Shown here: one piece after another, positions 48,301 through 61,500 of the stretch
Numbering within the stretch: position 1 is the first letter of the stretch
Layout: every line of letters starts with the position of its first letter
DNA from: Petrosia ficiformis
Taxonomy: Eukaryota; Porifera; Demospongiae; Haplosclerida; Petrosiidae
Reading direction: 5' to 3'
Length of the DNA stretch: 64,000 bases
Assembly: GCA_947044365.1 (NCBI GenBank)
Contig: OX345644.1
Span: 5,710,577 to 5,774,576, forward strand
Notes under the pieces: model-generated
Told to the model about the DNA's origin: nothing
The model's input: only the letters and a program-made list of their open reading frames with translations
Database searches by the model: none
Translations under genes and position numbers: made by a program

Positions 48301-51300
48301 CTATTGCTGTACACTGATAGCTATACAATCATCATCATCAGCGGTAGAATGGGTATTTGTATGTGTGTGTGTTATTCACTTCTCTGTAGGGTTTTGGAGG
48401 TCATGGAACTCTTCTTTAGATTCAGGTTCTATCAGCTCCTGAAGGTACATGATGATAAATTATCAAAACATACCAGTCAGCATAATGAGTCATGAAGTTT
48501 ATTAACATTGTAATTTTTTTCATTTGTAGCATTTCATGTACGATTTTAAAACTCTTCATGAATCTAGACAAGCAACTGATGATGATACTCCTGCTCCTGC
48601 TACTTTAGAGATACTCCTGACCAATGATAAGCAATCACAAGTTGACAGGGATACTACTTTGTGAGTGTTTATTGTGAAACACTACACCTCATACACAATC
48701 TTATTATAGTTTCTGTGTAGGTTAACTGTGATATGAAATGCCCTTAGCATTTAGGTGTAACGTGATTATAATAGACATTAAACTGAACAATCAGATTCTA
48801 ATTATTTCAATACTTACATTTCTCATGTTTGTATATATAGAGCTGTCCGTGACCATCTGAAGTCCCTGTGTGATCATGCTGGTGTCAGACATGTTATGGG
48901 ACTTTATAAGCAAGTGTTGCCAAATTTATTAAATTGTTATTCTAAACAGTTAGTAACCGCATCACTGCACCTCTTGACACAAATTTATTACATCCAAGAT
49001 GACTTGTTCAATGCAACACAACGGGTACGTTTGGTGTGTGTGTCATTCTGTTTATGTGTGTATGCAAAATAGGTATCACGTATGCTAATCCACCTTTGGA
49101 GTTTTACAGATGTTAACAGTGTGATAATACCTCAATGTTTCAATACCTTGATAATGATTTTCTAAACTATGACATGCCTATTTTGGGCAACATCATATGA
49201 ATACAAAAAAAACATGTTGATTGTGTGTTTATGTATTAAATTATTATTCTGTGATGTAGTCCCAACTTCTTACCTCTTCTGCATCAATTAATGACTACCA
49301 CAAGGTTAATAATGATATAGTACCTGAACTAAGACTACTTCTAAAGGAAGACACATGTCAGATGAATTTAGAAAGAGTAATTGAGTTGCTACAGGAACTG
49401 TCCTCACTTTGTGTGTTATCAGTGTCTGCTGGTGTACTGGAATGCAATACACAAAACCAAATCATGTTAGATAACTTTGGTATGAACATCTTTGTTAACT
49501 TATTATGATCATGTTTGAGATTTTACCATTTTATATACTAGCATAATCCAATATAATTATGTAATATGTGATATTACTAATGCATGCATGTACATACTGA
49601 TACTAAATATGTTGAATCAACAGATTGCTACAATTATATATACTTCAAAAAATTGTTGAATTTTATCTTGAAACCTAAAGTAACATCAATAATAATAATA
49701 ATCTGTAATTACAAAAGATTTTCTATATTTATTTTTTAATGCTTTTTGTGCTTCTTCAAATTATGTACATGTTATTTTGCAGGATTAGTTTCTGAAATTC
49801 TTAGTTACGCATTTTATATGGCATCAGACTGTCAAGGCAGACAATACTATCCTGGGAATACTGGTAACTGTAGATGTACATATCAACTTTCATTTGTAAA
49901 TATTTCTAGTTTTGCATTTTTGTCTGTAATTTACTTATTCCTCAGACATTGCATCCATATTCTTCATATTATTTTAATTTATGACTTGAGTCAGTTCTCC
50001 TCTATCCATCTTCTCTAAATTATGTATTTATTCAGACCCTTCAGTTCTTGAGCAGTTATTCAGAGAGTGTTTCTGTCTTCTGCGACTTCTTGCAACTGAT
50101 AGAAAGAGTGTAAGAGTATTGTACACACATAACACTATGCATTCACTGTTGTCAGTGTTGTAATTGAAACAATAATTAACACTATTTTTATAACGGTTTA
50201 ATAACTAAAATTATACTCAAATAACTGAAGTACCATCCATTACTGTTGCACAGTCCCATTACATTCTCTAGTTTTAATTACACTTATAATAATAATATCT
50301 ATATCCTGATACAGTAAAACATCAAAGTAACCACAGGTTTTATAAATCAGATATAAAACTTGACATCAACCACAGTGACACAAACTACAAGACTATACAA
50401 GACTATGTACAACACTAACTTGGTTTAAACTAAAGATGAAACATTAGGAGAAGCTACACAAAGCTACAGTAGTTTTGCCTTTCCGGAAATATAACATGCC
50501 TACTTATTCTATACAGATTTATCATCGCCTCACCCTTGGGCCTATGGCAATTGGTTGTCGTATTATAAATCTGATATAGCACTCGTAGGTGTTTTAACAT
50601 TATTATACCTATAAACCATAATTAAGAAGCTTGTAGGGCTGAGAGGTATATACACATCAACTGTGGTTACTTTGAAGTTTTGTTGTTTTGAGATATAATT
50701 ATATCCAGTAGTGCCATGGGAATTATATACTCATAGTTTATCTTGTTCAATATTTTTTCTGACTACACAGAGTGGTTACTTAATTATAGGTTGAATTGTT
50801 TACTGCAGATAATAATTATTGAAATGGACTAAGTGTTCAATTGTCATTTCCCTGGTACTACTTGCAATAAAGGCTTCCCTTTGCTTCATGTTGCAATGAT
50901 CTGTGTTAAATATTATCTTAATTTGCAGGTCCAGAAACAGTTGTTCAGCCGAATCGATGATATATTGCACATGAACTTACCCGAAGCTGTCTTTGCTGAT
51001 TTAGCTGACCTACTAACTGAGGTTGACACTATATGTATAATGCATACACAATACGTATATATTATTCTAAAAAGGTGCACATTGGTTCGCTTCCACAAAA
51101 GAATATCCACTATAATAAAGTTACATGTTTTTTCTTATCTGTAAAGTTCAAACTTTTATTATACAACCGCCTAACATCCTATCATTCATGTCTGATACTG
51201 CATCTACTATTAATTCAAACAATTTCATTAGAACAGTTATGTAAACTGTAACATTCTCATGTACAGGTATTTACTGCTGGTCTAGAATTAGTTCTCAAAG

Positions 51301-52555
51301 TTTCTGAATCTCATATTAAAAGAATATTTGAAATCATTGTGGGATGTTACAATGTAACAGTACAGGCTCGATTTATAGTCACTTTACTAGCTATGGCCAA
51401 GGTTTGTTGATTACACAAACAATCATCTCAACAAGCAAGTACACATACATATATTAATACATACTCTTTATATCATTAACTAATAACTTGTATTTACCTG
51501 TATTTCAGGTTGAGGAGTTGGATCTTCCTGTTAGTAACAATCAAAATATGATTGTCAAGAACTTTTGTCACTTTCAAGATAATTTCTGTGATGACATCTT
51601 GGGAAAGAGACAAGACCTGGAACACAGAAGAATGATCATTCTGAAAGCAGTAAGACTGATATGAGGTTATAAATCAATAGCTTGTAACATTTCAATCATT
51701 GTATACACTTCTGACACATTACTATAATGTGGGCAGGTATAGTTAAATGATGTTGACACATTATATATAGTCTAATAATTTGCCTATCACTGGTCATGTG
51801 CTGTGTACATTTCAGGCCCAGTGTACCACCAAGAGCAGGTGATTTATGGATCCTTGCTCTTTCTGGTTGTACTTGAAAAGGTAACCGATCGCATACATAT
51901 CATTGATTGTTGGTGAAGAGACCGCTAAAAGAGTTCTGGTTACCTGGTTAGGAAACTGTTCATCAGCTTAAGCCAGTCAGGTCTTTGAGGGATTTAAGCT
52001 ATATAGCAATATATATATACTTTTGAGATATAATGTGAATGGGTATAGTTAATTAAGTATTTATTAGAAACAGCTAGGTTGGAAGTTAGCTTAGGGATTA
52101 GTACAATTGCGCATTCCTTTACCAGCAAGGAGTTTGAGGTTTCAGACAGCAAAAGTGCCTGTCTAGAAATAAAAAGGTTCTAGGTTCAATCTCGACTCAG
52201 ATTCCTGACATTTCAGTTCTCCTTTGTTTCTAATTCCCTCATGACTGAATATCATAAATTACAGTTACATCATATTTTTTCCAGTGAGAAAGTTATGTAG
52301 AAGGCAGTTCTATCTTGTACTAAATGTTTTCCACTCTCCCTATAGCCCGAAGACACCACCAATCCTCAGCTACAACTTTTACTTAGTATTACTGATTTAT
52401 TAGCTACCTGTGCTGAGAGTAAGAATCTTTTCATTCAAACTGTGTGTCAGAAAATACTTTCCATTGAGGAACTTTTTAGGTGAGTATGTTTGTATGCCTT
52501 TGTAAGTGATTATGTGTCTACATGCGTATGTATGTACAAACATAGGTATATATTA

Positions 52556-52596
<41 letters not shown>

Positions 52597-55500
52597 GGAT
52601 GTATACTTGTATATATTTACTTATGTATATAATAGTTATAGCGTACATGTACCTCCAAGTACGACATGAGATATGGTACTCAGAGGTGATGATGTCAGGC
52701 CCGATGGTGTGGCATCATCACAGTGACTATATTGTTATTATTTATATAATTTATAAACTATTGTCATCTGTTTCAGTATAATATCTGCCGACATTCTCCC
52801 AACACGTAAAACACCATTTGTTCATTTTCTGATACAAATATACATGAACAATGAAGGAGAAGAGAGACAAATTAATCAAGAGGATATTGAACTGAGTCAT
52901 GGAAAGTGAGTTTAAGATGTTGTAGTACTTGCAGATATATGACAAATACATGTATTACATGATTAGCATATTTTTTGTCCATTATCATTTTACTGAGCTG
53001 TTGTAACTTTAATACTTACAGTTAGAAGATTACAGAATATATGTGTTTTAATTTCCCTCTCTGTCTTTTTTTTATCTCAGAGTAATGTGGGAGTTCTTGA
53101 GACATGTAGCTACACTTTTAGAGAATGTGGCAAAAGCATTAGGTCTTGTTCCTTCTGAAGAAAAGCATACTATCAAAGAACAATTTATTAAATCTACCAG
53201 ACGTAAGAATAGCTTAGGAATTTATTCTCCTGTCAGTAAATTACTTCCAACCATTTCTATTGGAATACCTGAAGTGACTGGTATGTATTGAATGTGCATT
53301 GTTTTGTGAATCATAACCTTCATGTGTACAATTATCTCTTTCCCAAACTTCTAATTTTACCATGGTCCTTGGTGCTTATGTTAATTGGACCGAAACATTT
53401 CTTAAAGTTATAATATTATGATGATGTCTTCACTAGGTTACAAAGTTTGTTTGATCAAACATTTTGTTCATACAAACTGTGAGAGTTTCATTGCTCTGTT
53501 GAAACTTTAATGAGATGATGCTTATTTGACGCAAAACAATTAATTGTTTCAGATTGGGCTATAACTTCTACCGTTACATCAGACATGAGATATAGCCACT
53601 TTGGTAATTGTGCTTAAGCAAACTTAATCACTCGGCTTACAGAGCACCTACACTCATTGTTCAATATGAGCGTGTTAAGCCTTTTTTAAAGTAGTTCAAG
53701 TAATTCAATGACTCTCTTAAATCCAAACAAATTTAATTGCTGGTTAGATGTATTAATTATAAATTAAAATATCCAATTATATAATAGTATACATTTTAAT
53801 ATATTTATACATCATACACTTGTTTATTTTGTATGTACTGTGATAATGTTTTGATTTATTAGATGATGCAGGTGTACTGATTCATGGTCTCCTGGACTAT
53901 GTAGCTGATGGTATTGTACCTTTACTTCATGCTTTCTATTCATCTTTCTTCAAACCTGATGTTGAAAATGATGGTGATAGCGATTCTGAATATGTCATAT
54001 CAGCTCAGATTGCAAAGAGTCTAATGGTGTGTGTCTGTGTGTTTGCCTGTATGTATGTTGTGTGCTTGTAATACTTTACTTTAATTGAGCAATGGATATA
54101 TAGAGGAACATACTTCAGTTTGACTGCTTGCCATTTTACTACATATGCTTTCTAACAGTGTTAAAAGTAATGTTTTACTATCCATACACCACTGCTATAC
54201 CTACCATAATTATGTCTGTATTACTTGTTGCATATAAACCTGTTTGTACCTGCTGGCTACAGACTGTCTTAGAATAATATTTTCTCAATCATGCACAGAG
54301 TTTTGTTGCAAACCTGAAAATATTATGAGCTATGAGTATCATTGTGATATTATACTTTTCATTCTAGCAATTAACTGATGAACTGGTCAAGAGCTTATCA
54401 AATAAAATACACATTGCTCTCATTGAAAATACACTAAACATACTGCTGAAGAATGATGAGATAAAATGCAGAGCAGGAATTGACAAAGTAAAGAATACTG
54501 TAGTTTTACAACACTCATTAGAATCAACTGATCTCTTGAGTAAAGAGAGACGTAGCACACCAGTACCTGGTTGTGTATTTGATACTATTGCTATAAAGGT
54601 AATAATAATAATACAGAATGGGCAATATATCGTTATATTCATCACTTCATTCACACATTTATGGATTCATTCACTCATTCATCCATTCAGTAATTCACTC
54701 TTGATAGATAATTCAGCCATTCATTTGTATTTTACAGGATCCTGTTTCAGCTAAGATGTGGAAGGAATATATTGAACAGAAACAATTAAATGACTTGTTC
54801 AATTCCTTTTCTTATAATTACCAAGTTGCTTACGAAGGACACAACAGTGCTGCTGAACAAATTGGCAGTTGTATCGAAAATATTGGTACAAATATAATTG
54901 TATACATATGTAATACTGTACATGCAATAATAAGCATACTGAAATGTCCTTATTTCATAAGTACATGTACTTGCATAGCAGTATTAGTTTTGGATAGTGG
55001 CTAATACTTCAAACTGAGTAATTTAAATCACCAAACCACATGTATAATGGGAAGACTGCTGTGTTTTGTTTTGACCAATCACTGACTGTATATATGGCCA
55101 CTCAAACCATAACCACGTAATCAACTCATGCTCATCTGAGTTATTATACATGTACTTCTGGATATGAGACCAACAGCCTCAGTCTTTAAGATTAAAACTG
55201 AGTTATACTCTATTTATAATACAAACAAATTGACAAGTATTGCATTGTATACTAACCTATTGTATAGCTTACAGTAATGAAGGTGAAGAACTTCCATTGG
55301 GTCAAAGCTTTCAAGATGTTGTGAAATTGATTTTTAGGTGTTTATGATGTTTCTTGATGCCTCTTGATGTCTCATTCTGTCTCACTGCCTCTATCTGTCG
55401 CTCTCTCTCTCAGTCTGTCTCCTTGTCTCTGTCTCCATCTCTATCTCTATTTATCTCTATTTTTTCCTGTCTCTCTCAATTATGATGCATATTCATCATT

Positions 55501-58500
55501 CTCTTTCTGTCTTGCCCATAGTCCTTCTTCTGCTCATCTTGCAGTTACGGATGCACCTGACACACTTTTGAAACAACTTGAGTGAGCTGTTATTTCCTGT
55601 ACATATAATGTTATCTAGTCTGTCATCTCTATGTTACTCATGGTTTTTTTCTAATCCCTGATATTCACTTCTGCAATTGTGTTTGTGTTATTTGCTTATT
55701 CTAAATTATCTTTGTACCTATTTTTTTCTTGTGTTACAGCTATAATTAGTTCTTGGTCTCTCACATTCTGTAGAGAGTTTAAATTAATAATTATAGTGAT
55801 TACATGTATGTTCATATTTTAGTCATTTGTCTCATAAATAATTATGTCAATTTCAGGTTTTCAAACTCCAGGACTGACAAACTTGATGAGACCGATCAGA
55901 TTAAACAAGATATACTGGATATTCGATGTTTGCAGGTTTTTAACATTTCACACACAATGCATATAAATCTACACATACATTCTTACATATAAATGCTGTT
56001 TAGCTATAACAAAAACAACTTTTTGTATGGCATTGCATCTTTAAGTTATTTAAATTATAAAATTACAAATCAATTGCAAATAACTCACTTTTAGGTAGTT
56101 AACTACAACTCTTTTAGTAAGCTAATAGTATTTTATATGTACCTATATCTAAACGTTTGAGAAAACTGTCATACTAACACAGCACTAATGCTTATGCAGA
56201 TTGCCTACAAATCATTACACATAGTTACAATAATTATATGTCCATTTAGTTATTTTATCTGTATTCATTTCAATCTTGATAGATCCTTCGTGCTTACATC
56301 CACAACCAAATTAAACAGATTGATCTTGAGGACAAGGAGAGAGACCCCATTAAATTTACAGAGTCAGTGTTTATTTGACATAGTGCACACACGCAATATA
56401 TTTATATAATAAGATGATTTATAATTATTCATGTAGGTAGCAATAACATTAAGAGTAATTCTTTAATTGTTAATTGTTTTCTATTATGTAGGCTGAAAGA
56501 TCTTCATGTGGTACCTGCTCAAAATTATATACAAAAGTATGGCAATGCTATTAGAAGGGTAAGTTTAGCCTGTAATAATCCTTCTGTGTTCCAAGTATAA
56601 TGAAATGTGTGATGAATATGATTATAGCAGAACTATTAAAAGAATACTTTTTTGCAGTAAAAGGATATGTTCGTTATTATGATATGCAGACATGAGAGAA
56701 TTATAGAAGTTGAAACAAAGGAAAACTGAAAATGTCATGAATCTGACTAGGGATTGCTTTGAACCCAAGACCTTCTGATATACACTTACCATCTGAGCCA
56801 CTGGACTCTTTAACTGATGGCAGAGTAGTTTAGGATTGATCCTAACCAGCAGAATAGAAGCTCTCTTAGCAGTCTCTTCGGTTTTCCTGTTTCTAATTTT
56901 CTCGTGCATATCATAATAATGTCTGCATATAAGGCTTATGCAATCAACCTTGCATCTTATATACTCTCTCTCACACACATATATTTCATGTACAGATTAT
57001 TCCTTTCTTATCAAATCCTAATGAGTCCATATCAAGAGAAGCCTTAGCTCTAATGAAGGCTCTTCTCTTCTCTGGGAATAAGTTAGTACAAGAACGGATA
57101 GTTAATGGTGTTACAAGTACCAGAGAGGAGACACTGTTTATCAGTTTGAAGAAAAGACTTGACATTGCTAGGATTAATTATACGGAAATGTATGTGACAC
57201 ATAATTATTATATTAAATATAATTATTGTTTTGTGTAATACACACTCATGCGATTCAATAATAATTATATTTCTTATAAAATTATAGTAAAGAACTTGAG
57301 AACCAACTAGCTTCAAAGCAAAAGATGATTAGTAAAGTGGTAAGCTTTGGAGTAGTTCTTATTGTTGTTATAATTTGAGTGATCCTAAGAATATTGGCTA
57401 ATTTATTTCTATTTATTTAATTTATACAATAGACTTATGATTTATTTGTAGCTTAGTAAAAACCTACTTAAAGAGGCTTTGTATTACTTCACACACATTG
57501 TATGCACTCTATTCATTTATATAGACTGAGAAATATCCTTTGATTGATAAGGCAAAGCCCACACCTTCTATGGTGCAAGACCCTGTGAGTTAATTCCAAT
57601 TCTAAAAAATTTAAAATAATTTGTAATTGTGATATTTCCATTCATTTCTATAGACTGTGCAGTGTCCTTTATTTGATGAGGAAATGCCCTCACCTTCCAT
57701 TTTGCAAGATCCTGTAAGTTACATATGTCTAAATAGTTGACCTAATTCTATAAAGTTACAACTACTAAAATTAACTTTTCTTTGTAATTATAATCCTAAA
57801 CCTATCATAATAATTTTATAGTATAGTATACCATTACTAAGGTATAGCATGTAATACAGAATCTAACTGATTTAGTATGTTGAATAGTATCTGCTAAGTT
57901 ACAGAGTTATCTGACTGCAGTAATATATCTGTTTCAGAGTGTGTACATGTATTATAATCATTGTATAAAATTATTATTTAACATCATCTTTTCATATACC
58001 AGACCTCTAAGTCTGAAAGTGAAAAAGTCATTGTGATTGAAATGGAAGCTGTAGAGAAAGGTATAATTATAATTGAAATACATTTCATTCTTTCAGTTGT
58101 AGTAAATTTCATAGCCCAAAGGGCCATCCATATTATTATATATAGGATCGCTTTCCACTGTGATTCATCTTCAAATATGTATATTTGGTTAATGTCACAT
58201 ATATAATTGTTGTATTTAAAGTCAGTTGCATAATGCCAAGGGCTTGGCCAATTAGGTGATATTTTGCAAAAATACACCAACACATAAGCTGTTAATAAAT
58301 AGTTGTAGGAAAGGTTCATCTATACTGAAAATGTTATTTAAAAAAGGTAAAATCAAATAGTTTAAGATTGTTAGTTTCAGACATGAGAAAGCTATTATGA
58401 ATCCAGTAAAAAATTCATAGGGAGTACTTTTTATTGTCCTTATTCTTAGAAGAAGATGCTTTTACTGACTCTCAGCCACTGGTTACTACTCAAACATATA

Positions 58501-61500
58501 CTGATAGTGAGAAGGTTGAATCAAAACCAGTGAGTATATTCTGTAACATATTATGATTATATCATGCAGTGTGTGCTTTTATAAAAATGATGGATGAACA
58601 GTATGTGGATAGATGGACTATGAATTAATAGGTTGTATCATTATATTATTACTACTTGTACTCCATTATTAAAGAATCCTGACTATATCAATTATCCTTT
58701 GATCCATCCTAAGTATCCATGTCAGGGTTTCATACAGAATGCTTTTAGGAAGGTGAAGCTATCGATCACGCTACATTTAGGCCCTCTAAAGTTGCTTCAC
58801 ATGGCTTCTGGGACCCCAGAAGGGTTGTTGCAGTTGTGAAAGAATGGGGACTCAAGTTAATTGTAATCCACCACCTGTTTGAATTCCTACATGTAAACTA
58901 AATCGAAACTGCCTAAACACCTTTAGATTCTTATTATCCTCTGTATATATGTCTACAGCGAATCCTCGACTCAAGGAGAGATACTATTGCTTCTCATCGA
59001 TGCAGTGATAAAGAAGAAGCTGCTATTCTATCAAAAGCATTAGCCAATGAGAGACATTGGACTGTTCTAATAGTGGAAGTAGCAGGCTTAATGTGTGATG
59101 GACAGCACAAGATGTTACAAGACTATCTCAGGGAACAACATGATAACTATGAGGTATGAGTGTATAATGCAGGTATAGAACACTAAGATGGAGAGAAGGA
59201 GCATGACACTACTTGGACTGACAATAGAGTATGTAATGTTGGGTTGAATAATAGAATGCTAACTGATTATGTATCTTCATTTGTGATAATTGAAGCAATT
59301 TTGTTAGATGATAATAATGGAAAACCAAAATTTCTCTGGCATTGTTACAAGCAGGTGCATGCTAGTCTTTTATTATTGCAGGTAGTGAGTAAATTATCCT
59401 TGGTTTTGCAGATGAAGAGGTAATTCAAACAGATTGACATAAACATATTACATATATCACCTTGTCAGCTGAAAACAACCCAATTTGTTCAGAATTCTGA
59501 CCGATGATGAAAAATATCTCATTTTACATTTTTTGATTGAGACTATATAATTAATGCTGCATAGCACACCAACCAAATGGGTACCCAGGAATAGCTTTGA
59601 CTACTCTTTATATAGATTAGTTTGCTTCTTAGGCAATAAGGCTGACTGAGTAAATATTTAGACGAAAGTATTCAATCAAAATATTTTAAGATGTGATGGG
59701 CATTTCTCATCCCCATATTATTACATTTAATAACATCCAACAAATAATGAACAATGTAATAATACAGATCATAGTTTAGCTTTGTCTTTTGAGCAAGACA
59801 ACCAAATATACATGAAGATTCACCTCTGACTAAGTCAGAGAGATAGTCTTTCAGGCTATGTATAGTATTTAAATTGTTTGCATAAGAATGCATTATTAAA
59901 GTATTATTACTTATGAATCTGTTTTTCTATTGATTAACAGAAAGTGAATTTTGTTGCTGAAATTGCTGATTTACTTTTTACATATACTAATGAGATGTCA
60001 CATAGTGAAGATCTGAAACAAATTCACCAAATGCTCCGAGCATTGATTCAATTGTGTGTGGGGAATTTCAAAAACCAACGTGTGGTATTCAAACTAGTTA
60101 CTGACCCAATCAACAGAATATTACAACTTCCTTTGCAGTATTCACATAAGCTTCAAGAGTGTAAATTTAATTCATCAGTGAAGGTTAGTTAGTATATATT
60201 TACACTGTAAATGTGTAATTTGAGGCTAAAAAAATCTAATTTAGTTTTTTTGTTATCAACAGAACAATTGACGTTTTCACATGAAATGTAGGGAAATACA
60301 TTTGGCCACTATTGCAGATTAAATGTTAGACATAATGCATATGTCATAGTACATATGCATTATGTCATTGCATATAACCTTGGTGCTCAGTTGAATCCAA
60401 AAAAAAACATTGTTTCGGGATGAACCAATTTCGTAGTTACATAGTGATGACCTTATTAGATTCACATAGTTTTTTTGTTCAAAATGTTTGCTTATTCAGA
60501 ATTCAAACCAGGAGTTAAAGAGGAGTATCTCTGTTCTAGGCATGCAAATTTAAAACACTGTATTAATATCAAAGTGTCATAATTATTGATAAATTGATTC
60601 AGTGGTAGCTATACATATATATGAGATAAAAAAAACATTTTCAAAAGAAAATATGAAAAATATAGGGATATCAAAACCCAAACAGTATGCGACAGGATGG
60701 TACTAACACAGGAGGTTAATTTAGAACCTTTAAGTAATAATAATACAGTTTTGATGCTTTGTTGAACACCACAGGTATGCAATTACATATTAGTAATGTT
60801 CAGAAATTTATCAATCCAGGTGTACTAAATAAAAGTGTTCTACCTTAACAAGGTTAAACAAACCAATATAACTACTGTACAGCTACTTTTGTGACAATAT
60901 TATTCTAATAGGCCTTTAGAAGGTAGTAAAAAAAGTCATCTTAACATCATCTAGAATATGATTACTGTAATCATACATTTGCCTACATTCAAAAATGTTC
61001 GTGATTATTATGGTATGTCTTTTTTTGTCTTGTGTATTAGTGTTCTGAATGCCAACATATGCTTAATCTCATTCATGTTACTGGAAGTGCTATTGAGTTG
61101 TTGAGTGTAATGTTAGAAGAAACAACCCCAAATGTCGGTCTTATTGCAAAGGTAATGAGGTATACACAACTTATTATTGTACAACTAGTTGAATATAGTG
61201 TTGCCATGGTGGCAATGTTATATCCAGTGAATAAAACATCATAGTATCTATGTGAGAATAGATTTATCAATCTTTGTTTGTTTTCTCCAATAATTACATG
61301 TACTTAACAACACTGTGTTATTCAAACAATCATGATAAAGTTGGTCGTCTTGAAGCATTTATAAATTAAATCCCAGCTATCTAAGGCTACCTCCAACCTG
61401 GAATTGACACTTTAAAACTGAACAAAGAAAAACCTCACTAGTTTCACATCTTATCATAATAAACTACCTCATTTAAAATTCTATCTCAATTCATATTCAC

